64,000 nucleotides of DNA, from contig JAUVXJ010000002.1 in the NCBI GenBank assembly GCA_030603665.1, positions 388,909 through 452,908 of the forward strand, written 5' to 3'. The translations under genes and the position numbers were made by a program. Each line of letters opens with the position of its first letter. Positions within the stretch are counted from its first letter, which is position 1. Positions 1 to 8,276 of the stretch are shown piece after piece. Below the pieces are notes generated by a model that worked only from the letters and a program-made list of their open reading frames with translations, had not been told where the DNA came from and searched no databases. Origin of the DNA: Chloroflexota bacterium. GTDB taxonomy: Bacteria > Chloroflexota > Anaerolineae > UBA7937 > B3-Chlor.

Positions 1-147
1 TCGGCCCGTATCCCCGCCCGTGCTCGCCACCAGCACCTGACGCAGGCCCAGTTGCTCCGCGCGCTCCTTGGCGATCTTCAGGGTAGGCTCAGTGTTCTCC
101 TTCCCTGGTGTCTCGAAGTAGGTAATGCTTCCGATGCTTGAGGTCAT
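1..147 (-). CDS. Pyruvate-kinase C-terminal-like (alpha/beta) domain protein, N-terminal part only
   Basis: An ATG at 147 follows a good GGGGG-type ribosome binding site, and 49 codons read to the window edge without a stop. The visible protein begins MTSSIGSITYFETPGKEN, continues with an Ala/Glu-rich helix (TLKIAKERAEQLG) and ends in a strand-turn VLVASTGGDTG. This pattern (YFE.PG.ENTE followed by VVAST.G.T) is that of small stand-alone proteins resembling the C-terminal domain of pyruvate kinase, whose function is not established. It is cut by the window edge, so full length and downstream partners are unknown. Too short to exclude another Rossmann-like fold. Confidence 0.6.
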   Translation of the reverse strand, partial: MTSSIGSITYFETPGKENTEPTLKIAKERAEQLGLRQVLVASTGGDTGR

Positions 148-189
148 TGCACCCCCTTCTCTCCAGCAAAGACTTGACTGCTCTCACCA

Positions 190-240
190 CTGAAACAAAA
201 GAAGCACGCGACCACTGTGTCATTCCTCGTGGCCGCGTGC
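190..240 (-). terminator. Rho-independent terminator after the PEP-CTERM gene
   Basis: An inverted repeat pairs 204-215 with 229-240 (7 bp, one mismatch, then 4 bp; 13-nt loop). Read on the minus strand it is followed at once by the T-rich run TTCTTTTGTTT. It lies about 170 bp downstream of the gene ending at 413 and separates it from the gene starting at 147. Confidence 0.65.
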
Positions 241-412
241 GACTGGTTTCTCAATGCCTGGCGCGACGATAGGTGTCTCTCCTCCGCTGGGTGGACAGCC
301 GGGCTCTGGGGGAAATGGGCTACCGCCGCCGAGTCCCACCCAGTGTACCCGCCTCCCACGAAGGCCGTATCGCTCGATCCTTCCGACTCCTCAACGCTCC
401 TGCGTGGGCCAC

Positions 413-1018
413 TTATCTCCTGTACCTGAACCGTCGCAGCCCGGCATAGCCCGCGAGGCTAGCCAGACCGCTCCCCAGTAGCAGAAGGCTACCTGGCTCC
501 GGGACGAAGTCGCACCCACATACCTCTATGTACATTGGCGGGTCTTCTGGCAGCGGCACATCGAATTTCCAATCTGGGTCCTCAACCACCACCGAGGCCG
601 TGTTGTAGATCCGCAAGCACGGAGGCGCTCCATCCTGGACGGTGCAGGTGATTCTGATGGTGACTGTTGTGTCTGCCGTGATATCGCCCACGTCCACCGT
701 GACCAGTTGGCCATCAACCGATTTAGTCCCATGGGATGTCCAAACGCTATCAATCTTCAGCAATGGGTCAACGTTGTCCGTGACCACCACGTTGTGCCAG
801 TCCGGGCCTTCCGGGTCAGCAAAGAAAGTGATCTCCAAGACAAACGGTTCGCCCGGCTCGCAGCAGTCGGCGTCGGGCCTCTTCACTGTCTCCTGTTGAG
901 CGTGCGTCTGGCCGGGCGTTGCCCAGGCACTGGAACTGAAGGACAGCAATGCCGCAACGACCAACGCAACTGCCACGAAAGCCACAACCCTCCATCGCTT
1001 CTGTCGTCCCTTCAGCAT
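413..1018 (-). CDS. Secreted DUF11-like protein with PEP-CTERM sorting signal
   Basis: 201 aa. The start at 1018 is chosen for its strong GGAGG seven bases upstream; an earlier in-frame start at 1075 lacks one. Residues 1-34 form a Sec signal peptide (RQKRWR, then a long hydrophobic run, then SSAWA). Residues about 45-150 look like a DUF11/conserved-repeat beta-sandwich (PLLKIDSVW, VDVGDITADTTVTIRITC). The last 30 residues are a textbook PEP-CTERM tail: VPEP at 172-175, a hydrophobic helix, then RRFRYRR. In known systems such tails are recognised and cleaved by an exosortase (EpsH/XrtA type) during export. No exosortase and no exopolysaccharide cluster lie beside it, so the sorting enzyme must be elsewhere. 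The gene stands alone between its own promoter and terminator. Confidence 0.85.
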   Translation of the reverse strand: MLKGRQKRWRVVAFVAVALVVAALLSFSSSAWATPGQTHAQQETVKRPDADCCEPGEPFVLEITFFADPEGPDWHNVVVTDNVDPLLKIDSVWTSHGTKSVDGQLVTVDVGDITADTTVTIRITCTVQDGAPPCLRIYNTASVVVEDPDWKFDVPLPEDPPMYIEVCGCDFVPEPGSLLLLGSGLASLAGYAGLRRFRYRR

Positions 1019-1092
1019 GTGTTCCTCCCTCCGCAAGCTATTCGGCGTTGATGTTCCTCTGGCGGGGTCAAACAAACCCAGGTTCTTGTCCT

Positions 1093-1121
1093 ATCTTAGC
1101 ACAAAGCTGGAAATCAGTCAA
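1093..1121 (-). promoter_or_regulatory. Promoter of the PEP-CTERM gene
   Basis: Minus strand: TTGACT (1116-1121), 17-bp spacer, TAAGAT (1093-1098). It leaves a leader of about 70 nt before the start at 1018. Confidence 0.6.
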
Positions 1122-1240
1122 GTGCCCCCTCCCGTGGCTCAGGCGCTATCAAGCACCTACTGGCATAACCCTTGCCCTGCGGTTCTGTTGACTCGCTTGG
1201 TCATCCCCTACCCCCTCTCAAGTACCGCAGCAAGCTCCCC

Positions 1241-1269
1241 TTGACATAGGCGCTACGACGGACGAGAAT
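1241..1269 (+). promoter_or_regulatory. Candidate promoter of the THEP1 gene
   Basis: Plus strand: a perfect TTGACA at 1241-1246, a 17-bp spacer, and a weak -10 GAGAAT at 1264-1269. The gene starts at 1357. Confidence 0.4.
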
Positions 1270-1356
1270 CCCAGAGAACACTTGGAAGAGCATCCTCTGT
1301 CAATGGCCTTCCCCCATATCTTGCGAAGGAAGAGACCGTCACCTCGTGAGGGAGCG

Positions 1357-1875
1357 ATGGGTCGCACAATACTGCTCACAGGCCGTCCGGGTGTGGGCAA
1401 GACGACGATCATCAGAGATATCGCGGAACAACTCGGAGACGCCGCCGGAGGCTTCTATACGGCTGAGGTAAGAGAGAGCGGTCGTCGTCGCGGCTTCAGG
1501 ATCGTGACTCTGGACGGCAGCGAAGGCATCCTTTCCCACGTGGACATCAAGGGCCCTCCCCGCGTCAGCAGGTACGGCGTGAACCTGAAAGATCTGGAAG
1601 AGATAGGGGTCGCAGCCCTGCGCAGGGCGGTCGCAGAGGCCGACTGCGTCGTAGTGGACGAGATAGGCAAGATGGAGCTTTTCTCCGAGGAATTCCGAAA
1701 AGCCGTAACGGAAGCCATTGAGAGCGACAAACCTCTGGTTGGCTCTGTGATGAGCAGCCGCAACCGCTGGGTTGATGCTCTCAAAGCTCTCCCCAACGTG
1801 ACCGTGCTCGAAGTCACGCTCGACAATCGCGAGCAGATAGCCCCATTGGTGATGGAGCTCCTCCAAAGCTCCTAG
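1357..1875 (+). CDS. THEP1-family nucleoside-triphosphatase
   Basis: 172 aa, close to the usual length of the family. The start at 1357 is preferred because GAGGGA lies just upstream and because it places the Walker A loop GRPGVGKTT at residues 9-17, as in THEP1 proteins; an upstream in-frame ATG at 1282 would add 25 unrelated residues. Walker B is seen as VVVDEIGKMEL, also typical of the family. THEP1 enzymes hydrolyse NTPs slowly in vitro; their role in cells is unclear. Monocistronic, convergent with the dehydratase gene at 2136. Confidence 0.9.
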   Translation: MGRTILLTGRPGVGKTTIIRDIAEQLGDAAGGFYTAEVRESGRRRGFRIVTLDGSEGILSHVDIKGPPRVSRYGVNLKDLEEIGVAALRRAVAEADCVVVDEIGKMELFSEEFRKAVTEAIESDKPLVGSVMSSRNRWVDALKALPNVTVLEVTLDNREQIAPLVMELLQSS

Positions 1876-2135
1876 CCGATCTCTGGTTTCACCCTCGCGC
1901 CTACCTACCCTCTCTCCCCGGCGTCTCTCGCGGACGAGCAAAGTCACTGCTACCGCGGTGGAGTTCGGGGGCCAGGCGCACCAGGTTGTGCTGGCGAGGT
2001 CCAGGCCAGGAAGGGCCCAAGGCTGAGCTGCCAGCCGGCAAATCGGGGTACAATTGCGTAGCGAGAAAGGGGCAGGCATGCCCGTGCCTCTCTCATCTTT
2101 CGGGTCTCACGAACCGGCCCGCGGGACTGATGCCT

Positions 2136-3116
2136 CTACAGACCTGCTCGTCGGCTAAGGGACTGCTGCGTGATTTCGAGGAGCAATTCGATATCGATGT
2201 TCCCGCCCGAGATCACAGCCACGACCTTCTTGCCCTTTAGGCCAACCTTGTCGAATAGCAGCGCGGCCACGCTCACCGCTCCCGATCCCTCCACCACCAA
2301 CTGCTCAGACTCTAGCAAGGTGAAGACGGCCTCCCTCATCTCCTGCTCGCTGACCAGGACCACATCATCGATCAGGTCCTTGACCAGCTCAAAGGGCACG
2401 ATGCCAAAACCGCCCGCCAGGCCCTCGGCGATCGTGAAGTCATACTCATACCTCTCGTAGCAGTGGGCCTCTTTGAAGGACAAATAGGCCGATGGCGACG
2501 CCTCAACCTGTACGCCAATGATCGCGATCCCCGGGTTGATGGCCTTGGCAGCTACAGTGACGCCACCGAGAAGACCACCGCCACCGATAGGCACCAGGAT
2601 AGCGTCCGTGTCGGGCAGGTCTTCCATGATCTCCAGGCCGATGGTGCCCTGGCCGGCGATAATCTCGAGATCTGCGTACGAGTGCGCGTAGGCCAGCCCG
2701 TGTTCACGCTGGTAGTCCTTGGAATCATCGTAGGTATCATCCCACTGCTCTCCTGAGAGGAAGACCTCGACGTCGTACTCCCGTAGCTTGTCCACCTTCG
2801 AGGCAGGCGTGCCGAGGGGCATGAACAGGATCACAGGCACGCCTCCCAGCGCACGCGCGGCATATGCCATCCCCACGGCGAAATTGCCCGAAGAAGCGGC
2901 TACTACCCCCCTGGCCCTCTCCTCTGCGGAGAAGCCAGCAATTCTATTTACGGCCCCTCGCACCTTGAAAGAGCCGGTCTGCTGCAGGTTCTCCAGCTTC
3001 AAGTAGACCTCACTTCCCACCCGCTCGCTCAGAGGGAACGAGTACTGGAGTGGCGTCTTCCTCACCAGATTGCCCATATTGCGCCGGGCGACGAGAATGT
3101 CCTTAAAACCCAACAT
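2136..3116 (-). CDS. Threonine ammonia-lyase / EutB-like PLP dehydratase
   Basis: 326 aa, fold type II PLP enzyme. The PLP lysine is K51 in TGSFKVRGA, the substrate loop SSGNFA is present, and the phosphate-binding loop is GGGGLLGG. There is no C-terminal ACT regulatory domain, so it is the short catabolic (TdcB-like) type rather than feedback-regulated biosynthetic IlvA. The ATG at 3116 has GGTGG at a fair distance; a GTG at 3125 is possible. It is the last gene of a same-strand series with an amino acid ABC transporter and an ornithine-cyclodeaminase-like gene. The combination recalls ectoine-utilisation loci, where EutB is a dehydratase of this family and EutC is cyclodeaminase-like. Serine racemase/dehydratase activity is an alternative. 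Confidence 0.88.
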   Translation of the reverse strand: MLGFKDILVARRNMGNLVRKTPLQYSFPLSERVGSEVYLKLENLQQTGSFKVRGAVNRIAGFSAEERARGVVAASSGNFAVGMAYAARALGGVPVILFMPLGTPASKVDKLREYDVEVFLSGEQWDDTYDDSKDYQREHGLAYAHSYADLEIIAGQGTIGLEIMEDLPDTDAILVPIGGGGLLGGVTVAAKAINPGIAIIGVQVEASPSAYLSFKEAHCYERYEYDFTIAEGLAGGFGIVPFELVKDLIDDVVLVSEQEMREAVFTLLESEQLVVEGSGAVSVAALLFDKVGLKGKKVVAVISGGNIDIELLLEITQQSLSRRAGL

Positions 3117-3243
3117 GCTGCTCACCCACCTTGTCCACTATTGTCTACCACTGGACAGAAACAAGCCGAGCTGAGTGCTCGGCGCTGGGTACGAGGAAAC
3201 CGACTTCGTCCAGCATCCACCTAGGATAGAAACCCCTGTGTGG

Positions 3244-3997
<754 letters not shown>

Positions 3998-4008
<11 letters not shown>

Positions 4009-4867
4009 AAGCCATCCTCCGCTCCATGAACTTCACGAATATTGACAGGCTGAGAGTCAAAATGAGATAGAGAAAAGCGACCGTATTCCAAGTCTCGAAG
4101 GTGCGGAAGGTTCGAGCCCGATTCAGCTTGCCCAGGTGGGTCAGCTCCCTGACCGCCAGAACCGATATCAGGGAGGAGTCCTTGAGCATGGCTATGAAGT
4201 CGTTCCCCAGGGGAGGCAAGACCCTTCTGATGGCCTGAGGCAGGATGATGTACCGCATGCCCTGGAAATAGCTCATGCCCACGGAACGGGCAGCCTCCAT
4301 CTGTCCTCTCTGGATCGACTGGATCCCCGCGCGGAACACCTCCGCCTCGAAAGCGGCGTAGGCGAAGGACAGCCCCACAATCGCCCGGACAACCATATCC
4401 ACATCCTGGATAGCGAGGGTGGCCATATTCTCGGCCAACCCCACCAAAGGGCCAACTGCCACGTTTGCGAGGGCCGTTCCGAACCAGTTCAGAAACTGGA
4501 GAAACAGGGGCGTCACCACCCACGCGAAGTAGATGAGCAGGACCAGGATAGGGATACCTCTCACCAGCTCGATGTAGAGGGAGGAGAGAGTGTAGAAGAC
4601 TACATTCTTTGAGACCCGTCCGAGGCCGAGGACCAGCCCCAGGATCAGAGCCAGGAAGAAGGAGATGAGGCTCACCCCAATAGTGATCTTAACGCCTGCG
4701 ACGAGGAAGAGGAAGGCGTCCTGATAGGTGGGGGATACGATGATGAAGTAGACGACGAGCGCTCCCAGCAACAGGATGATCAAGGCCCACCACGGCACCT
4801 CCGACAGTCTTTCTGTCCATGGGAGCAGCTTGGACTCACGTTCATCCGTCTTGGTCGTCACAGCCAT
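3998..4867 (-). CDS. Polar amino acid ABC transporter, permease
   Basis: 289 aa. The start at 4867 has AAGGAG upstream; an earlier start at 4909 does not. A cytoplasmic head (residues 1-25) is followed by about five to six membrane helices. The region SFAYAAFEAEVFRAGIQSI followed by GQMEAARSVGM is the EAA loop that docks to the ATPase. HisM/GlnP-type permease. Only one permease is encoded, so it probably works as a homodimer. A perfect 13-bp hairpin (4921-4949) separates it from the binding-protein gene upstream, which may lower permease expression relative to the binding protein. Confidence 0.93.
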
Positions 4868-4920
4868 TAGACGCTCCTTGTCAAGCCAGCATGAGGTTCC
4901 AGGATTCAAGCCAAGCGCAA

Positions 4921-4949
4921 CCTACGGGGCGCCAGAGGCGCCCCGTAGG
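4921..4949 (-). promoter_or_regulatory. Intra-operon hairpin between binding protein and permease
   Basis: Perfect inverted repeat: CCTACGGGGCGCC (4921-4933), 3-nt loop, exact complement (4937-4949). No real T-run follows on the minus strand, so it is more likely an mRNA-stabilising or partially attenuating hairpin than a full terminator. Such elements are known downstream of binding-protein genes in transporter operons. Confidence 0.6.
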
Positions 4950-4986
4950 CACATCTCTCCGAGTGTCCCGCTGACCTAGTGCTTCA

Positions 4987-5820
4987 CTATTCCGGCGTGC
5001 AGGGCCGCAGGAGCCACTTCTCGCAGATCTCGTCGATGGTGCCATCGGCGAAGAGTTCCTGCATAGCCCAATTGATGGGCTCGACAAGAGGGCTCAGGGG
5101 CGGGAAGATTGGGGCCAGCATCTCGCCACTCGTTACGGCGAAGGCGATCCTCATTTCCCCGGGGTTCTCGCCCATGAAGCCGATGGCTGCGACCTCGTCG
5201 ATGATGACGGTATCTACATCACCAACGAGCAGGGCCGTGACAGGCATATCGTATTCTGCGAAGCTCAGTATCCTGGGCTCACCGACGAGCTTTATGGCCG
5301 TGACCTCGTTGGTAGTCGCGATCTGGACGCCGATGTTCAGATCCGAGGCCACCAGGCCATCCACGTCGGCGACCCCTGGCCGTTCGTCGTCAGCCAGGAT
5401 CAGGATCACCTGCCCGTACTCGATGTAGGGATCTCCGTAGTCGACAACCATGGATCGCGGGACGGTGATGGTGATGCCGTCAAAGGCCATGTCATACTCG
5501 CCCGCCGCCATGGCCTCGAACATACCCTCCCAGGCCGCTTCCACGAAGACCGGCGTGCAGTTCAGCTTTTCGCAGACGGCGCGCATGACGTCGTAGTCCC
5601 AGCCTATCGGCTCGTCGGTGTCCTTATCGAGGTAGTTGAAGGGCGGATAGGAGTTCTCCTCCGCAATGCGTACCTCCCGACCGCCCAGGTCGGTCGTCGG
5701 CCCCACCGGTGGGCAGTCCGGCACCGACGGGCACTCTGGGCATTCTGCGGCCGGGGCGCAGGCGGCGAGGACCAAGCCCAGGGCGATGATGAGAGTCATC
5801 AGTACAGCAGTCTTCTTCAC
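4987..5820 (-). CDS. Amino acid ABC transporter substrate-binding lipoprotein
   Basis: 277 aa, SBP family 3. The GTG start at 5820 is chosen because GGGAGGAAG precedes it and it opens a proper lipoprotein signal: KK, a hydrophobic run and the lipobox LAAC with Cys21. A Cys/Pro-rich spacer (ECPECPSVPDCP) follows. The binding domain shows the family signatures AEENSYPPFNY (near residue 55), GWDYDVMRAV, and FDGITITVPRS.VVDYGDPY. Translation upstream of 5820 runs into a duplicated leader and is not real. The Asp/Arg ligand-binding pattern is compatible with amino acids, but the ligand cannot be read from sequence. First gene of the transporter series. Confidence 0.93.
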   Translation of the reverse strand: MKKTAVLMTLIIALGLVLAACAPAAECPECPSVPDCPPVGPTTDLGGREVRIAEENSYPPFNYLDKDTDEPIGWDYDVMRAVCEKLNCTPVFVEAAWEGMFEAMAAGEYDMAFDGITITVPRSMVVDYGDPYIEYGQVILILADDERPGVADVDGLVASDLNIGVQIATTNEVTAIKLVGEPRILSFAEYDMPVTALLVGDVDTVIIDEVAAIGFMGENPGEMRIAFAVTSGEMLAPIFPPLSPLVEPINWAMQELFADGTIDEICEKWLLRPCTPE

Positions 5821-5956
5821 GTCTTCCTCCCTTTCACGGAGTATTGCTTCCCCCCACGGGAAGCGCGGCGGCACCGAAGTGCAGCAGTCTACTTCATTAT
5901 ACGCCCTCCCTTTCGCGGGATATTGCTTCCCTGCTGGGAAGCGCGGCGGCACCGAA
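5802..5956 (-). repeat. Tandem duplication of the leader and first codons of the binding-protein gene
   Basis: Two copies of a 77-78 bp unit lie head to tail (5802-5878 and 5879-5956). Each contains, in minus-strand order, a GC-rich element, a 7-bp hairpin (GCTTCCC/GGGAAGC, loops of different sequence), the Shine-Dalgarno AAAGGGAGG, and a start codon. The gene-proximal copy starts the real gene (GTG AAG AAG ACT GCT). The distal copy reads ATG AAG TAG ACT GCT, so it initiates and stops after two codons. Confidence 0.8.
5896..5901 (-). promoter_or_regulatory. Perfect -10 box inside the duplicated leader
   Basis: TATAAT on the minus strand, overlapping the relic start codon of the distal leader copy. 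No good -35 is seen at the right distance, so it may be an accidental or secondary promoter for the transporter genes. Confidence 0.3.
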
Positions 5957-5960
5957 TCAA

Positions 5961-5989
5961 CACATAGTCCGATTCGCAAATCTTGTCAA
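5961..5989 (-). promoter_or_regulatory. Candidate main promoter of the transporter genes
   Basis: Minus strand: TTGACA (5984-5989), 17-bp spacer, weak -10 TATGTG (5961-5966). The sequence ACTTGACAAGATT around the -35 is shared exactly with the promoter at 7539-7567. Confidence 0.45.
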
Positions 5990-6300
5990 GTTGGAGTCGA
6001 GCTCGCCAAGCACGTAGAGTTCAGGGACGTTCGCTCTCGCATTAAGAGTGAGCAACATCGCCAGCCCAAATAGATACTCCAAGACGCCCCCCGTGCCCTC
6101 TTCCCTGTTGGGGAATCCCACAAGATTCATGTGTTCGAGCCCAATCAAAGAGGGGCGCTGAAGTTAGCATCCTGAATCGAATGCGTGCGCAGATCTCTTG
6201 GCCTCCGACGGGCCCCCAGGGTGGCTCTTGCACAAACGGCCGCCATTCGAGGACGGAATACGACGAGAATGTCAGAGCAACCCATGACTGCCATGCGGTG
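5990..6300. other. Gene-free interval of about 310 bp
   Basis: Between the transporter promoter and the cyclodeaminase stop. Short frames exist on both strands but none has a ribosome binding site, codon bias or recognisable motif. No terminator hairpin was seen. Confidence 0.5.
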
Positions 6301-7287
6301 CTACATTTCGAGGCGAGAGCCGAATCCGGCATCCAAGGCCTTTTGGTAGGCCAGGGAGGCGATGACGGTGTCCTGAACGCCGACTCCGGTCAAGTCACAG
6401 ATGGTTATTTGCGAATCATCGGTGCGACCTGGGTGACGCCCGGCGGTCAGTTCTCCCAGCTCTACCACTTCACTCTGTTCGTCAATAATCCCGTCTTCCA
6501 GGCCGTGGTGGAGTTCGCCTCGCTCGAAGCACTGGATCTTGACATCGCAGACCAGAAGGTCAGCCCTCGCTAGAGCCTCGCTTTCCAGTTCTTGTTTGCC
6601 CGGGTTATCTGCGCCCATGGCTGTGATATGCAAGCCGGGATGGAGCCACTGGGCTTGCACATAGGGTTTGGCAGAAGGGGTGGCTGTCACTAGAAGGTCG
6701 CTCTCAGTGACGACTTGCTGCACGTCCGCGGCGGCTTCACAGTCAACTCCGACGATGCCTGGCATCTCCTCGACATAGCTGGCCAATCTGTCCTCGTCCA
6801 GGTCATAAACAACCAGCTTGTCAAATGGCCGAACTTTCGCCAGAGCCATGATCTGGTAACGGCCCTGTGCTCCTGCTCCCACCACTCCGACCACACTCAG
6901 GTCTTTCTTTGCGAGATACTTGGCCGCTATGGCGCCAGCCGCCGCAGTTCTCAGCTCGGTGAGATAGGCGTTGTCCAGCAGCAAAGCCTCCGGGAACCCG
7001 GTGCGGGCGCTGAACACCAGCATCATGCCGCTGCCGGTGGGCAGGCCGAGGAGATGATTATCGTAGAATCCAGCGGCCAACTTGATAGCGAAGCTGGGGG
7101 CGCCAGTGACGTGGGCCCCCTTGACATGTATCTCTCCCCTGATCTCCGGCATCTCAAGGCTCAGCACCGGCGGCAGATTGACCTGTCCGTCCGCCAAGCT
7201 TGTGAAGCCATCTTCCACCACCGATATCGCCTCTTCCATGCTGACGGCTTGGCGAATATCTGCCTCTCCAACTACTAGCATCTCCAT
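6301..7287 (-). CDS. Ornithine cyclodeaminase / mu-crystallin family enzyme (EutC-like)
   Basis: About 328 aa, normal for the family. The N-terminal dimerisation part begins with LVVGEADIRQAVSMEEAI, contains IKLAAGFYDN, and has the family sequence SARTGFPEALLLDNAYLT.LRTAAAGAIAAKYL. The NAD-binding loop is GVVGAGAQGRYQ and the C-terminal active-site signature is ITICDLTGVGVQD. The ATG at 7287 has GAGAGG six bases upstream; the ATG at 7293 sits directly on that site. The family includes ornithine cyclodeaminase, alanine dehydrogenase, ketimine reductases and the ectoine-degradation protein EutC. Position next to a dehydratase and an amino acid importer favours a catabolic role, but the substrate is not determinable. 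It directly follows a broken aminotransferase gene on the same strand. Confidence 0.9.
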   Translation of the reverse strand: MEMLVVGEADIRQAVSMEEAISVVEDGFTSLADGQVNLPPVLSLEMPEIRGEIHVKGAHVTGAPSFAIKLAAGFYDNHLLGLPTGSGMMLVFSARTGFPEALLLDNAYLTELRTAAAGAIAAKYLAKKDLSVVGVVGAGAQGRYQIMALAKVRPFDKLVVYDLDEDRLASYVEEMPGIVGVDCEAAADVQQVVTESDLLVTATPSAKPYVQAQWLHPGLHITAMGADNPGKQELESEALARADLLVCDVKIQCFERGELHHGLEDGIIDEQSEVVELGELTAGRHPGRTDDSQITICDLTGVGVQDTVIASLAYQKALDAGFGSRLEM

Positions 7288-7302
7288 ATCCATCCTCTCA
7301 TT

Positions 7303-7490
7303 TCAACCTTTGTCTTCTATGAGTATGCTCTGCACGATTCCGACAGCTCGATCGATGTCTTCGATGGTGTTGTACAGATATGGGGAGATACGGATGGCGC
7401 CCATGCGAGGCGCAACGACTACGCCTGCCTCGTTCATGCGGCGGGCTTAGTCGTTGTAGTAACGGCTGAGACCACGGCTTCCCTCCCACT
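7303..7490 (-). pseudogene. C-terminal remnant of a class V (PLP) aminotransferase
   Basis: On the minus strand 44 codons from the ATG at 7437 read MNEAGVVVAPRMGAIRIS followed by PYLYNTIEDIDRAV. This is the typical C-terminal end of class V aminotransferases/cysteine-desulfurase-like enzymes (GI.V.PR.G.IRIS...YNT.EDID). Upstream the same frame continues with GLSRYYND and meets a TAA, and no aminotransferase core with a PLP lysine is found. The rest of the gene is gone. It lies 15 bp before the cyclodeaminase start, so that gene probably once followed a complete aminotransferase. Confidence 0.75.
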
Positions 7491-7538
7491 TTGGATGAGG
7501 ACGTGACAACAACTGTCAAATCCCGACACTTTGCTCCT

Positions 7539-7567
7539 ACGATAGCATAGACTCTCAATCTTGTCAA
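7539..7567 (-). promoter_or_regulatory. Promoter reading into the aminotransferase remnant and cyclodeaminase
   Basis: Minus strand: TTGACA (7562-7567), 17-bp spacer, TATCGT (7539-7544). It shares the ACTTGACAAGATT core with the promoter at 5961-5989. Confidence 0.55.
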
Positions 7568-7675
7568 GTTCGGAGCCGTCAACAACCGTGTGCGGAAATG
7601 TTGCCGGGCAACCCTACAGGACAACTATGCCCTGTTGCCGCACCGGCGGCCCTGCCTCTAGAAGGTACTCAGAGT

Positions 7676-7774
7676 CTACGAGCCAAGGCGCAAGGAAATC
7701 GCGAACGTCGTTGCTTCACCCAGGCCGCTACCCACAGAGATCGTGCCCCCGTGCAATTCGACAATGGACCTAGC
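7676..7774 (-). pseudogene. C-terminal remnant of a sensor histidine kinase
   Basis: The minus-strand frame reads ARSIVELHGGTISVGSGLGE, then ATTFAISLRLGS and a stop. This is the last part of a HATPase_c domain (VELHGG.I.V.S..G..TTF....), just after where the G2 box would be. The G2 box and everything upstream are missing, so only about 33 codons survive. Confidence 0.7.
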
Positions 7775-7826
7775 GCCGCAGTGGTGTCTCTCTTGGGAGC
7801 TTCCCAAAGGCCATGTCTCCTTGCTG

Positions 7827-8276
7827 TCACCTCTCATTGAGAACCAGATCGTCTACCTCGATGATTTCGGCCGCCCATCGTGCTGCCTTGCCAACGATCT
7901 CTGGACAATGTGTATCACGACCCCCGGCATACTAGAACTTCTCGTATTCCTGCGGGTCCGCCAGGTGATAAGACCAGCGGAGCAGCTTCGCCTGGATGAT
8001 GCGACAAACTACGGAGCCGCACCCTTCAGTTTACTTCTGGCGGCACTTGCTCGCCAGCCTATGCGTCTGAAAGCTGACGCCCTCCGGGTCGCTGAGATTG
8101 TCCCATTCTCTGCCCATTAGACGGCCCGGTATCATGATGGCCCCGGAATAGGCCCCGCAACTGTCATCGCAAGTCATCACCGACCCAGCGGCTGAACCAG
8201 TCGCCGCCTTCAAGACGGCGTCATTCCTGATATTGAAGACGTCCTGCCTTGCTTCCATTGTCAACGAGCAAGTCAC
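7827..8276 (-). pseudogene. C_GCAxxG_C_C family redox protein, broken by two in-frame stops
   Basis: A single frame of 150 codons from the GTG at 8276 to a TGA at 7827-7829 matches the C_GCAxxG_C_C family along its length. It shows AVLKAATG, then DDSCGAYSGAIM and GREWDNLSDPEG, then GSVVCRIIQAKL and a DPQEYEKF segment, and ends near CPEIVGKAARWAAEII. It is interrupted by TAA (after CRQK) and TAG (after EYEKF) without any frameshift. The second half still keeps family-type residues, so decay is recent. Its GTG overlaps the stop of the flavoprotein gene, which suggests it was the next gene of that operon. Readthrough is conceivable but there is no evidence for it. Confidence 0.75.

Noticed and set aside
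5802..5956. Duplicated GC-rich leader hairpins considered as a T-box or riboswitch
   Set aside because: No T-box consensus, anticodon-like specifier or known aptamer core was found; a simple tandem duplication explains the similarity.
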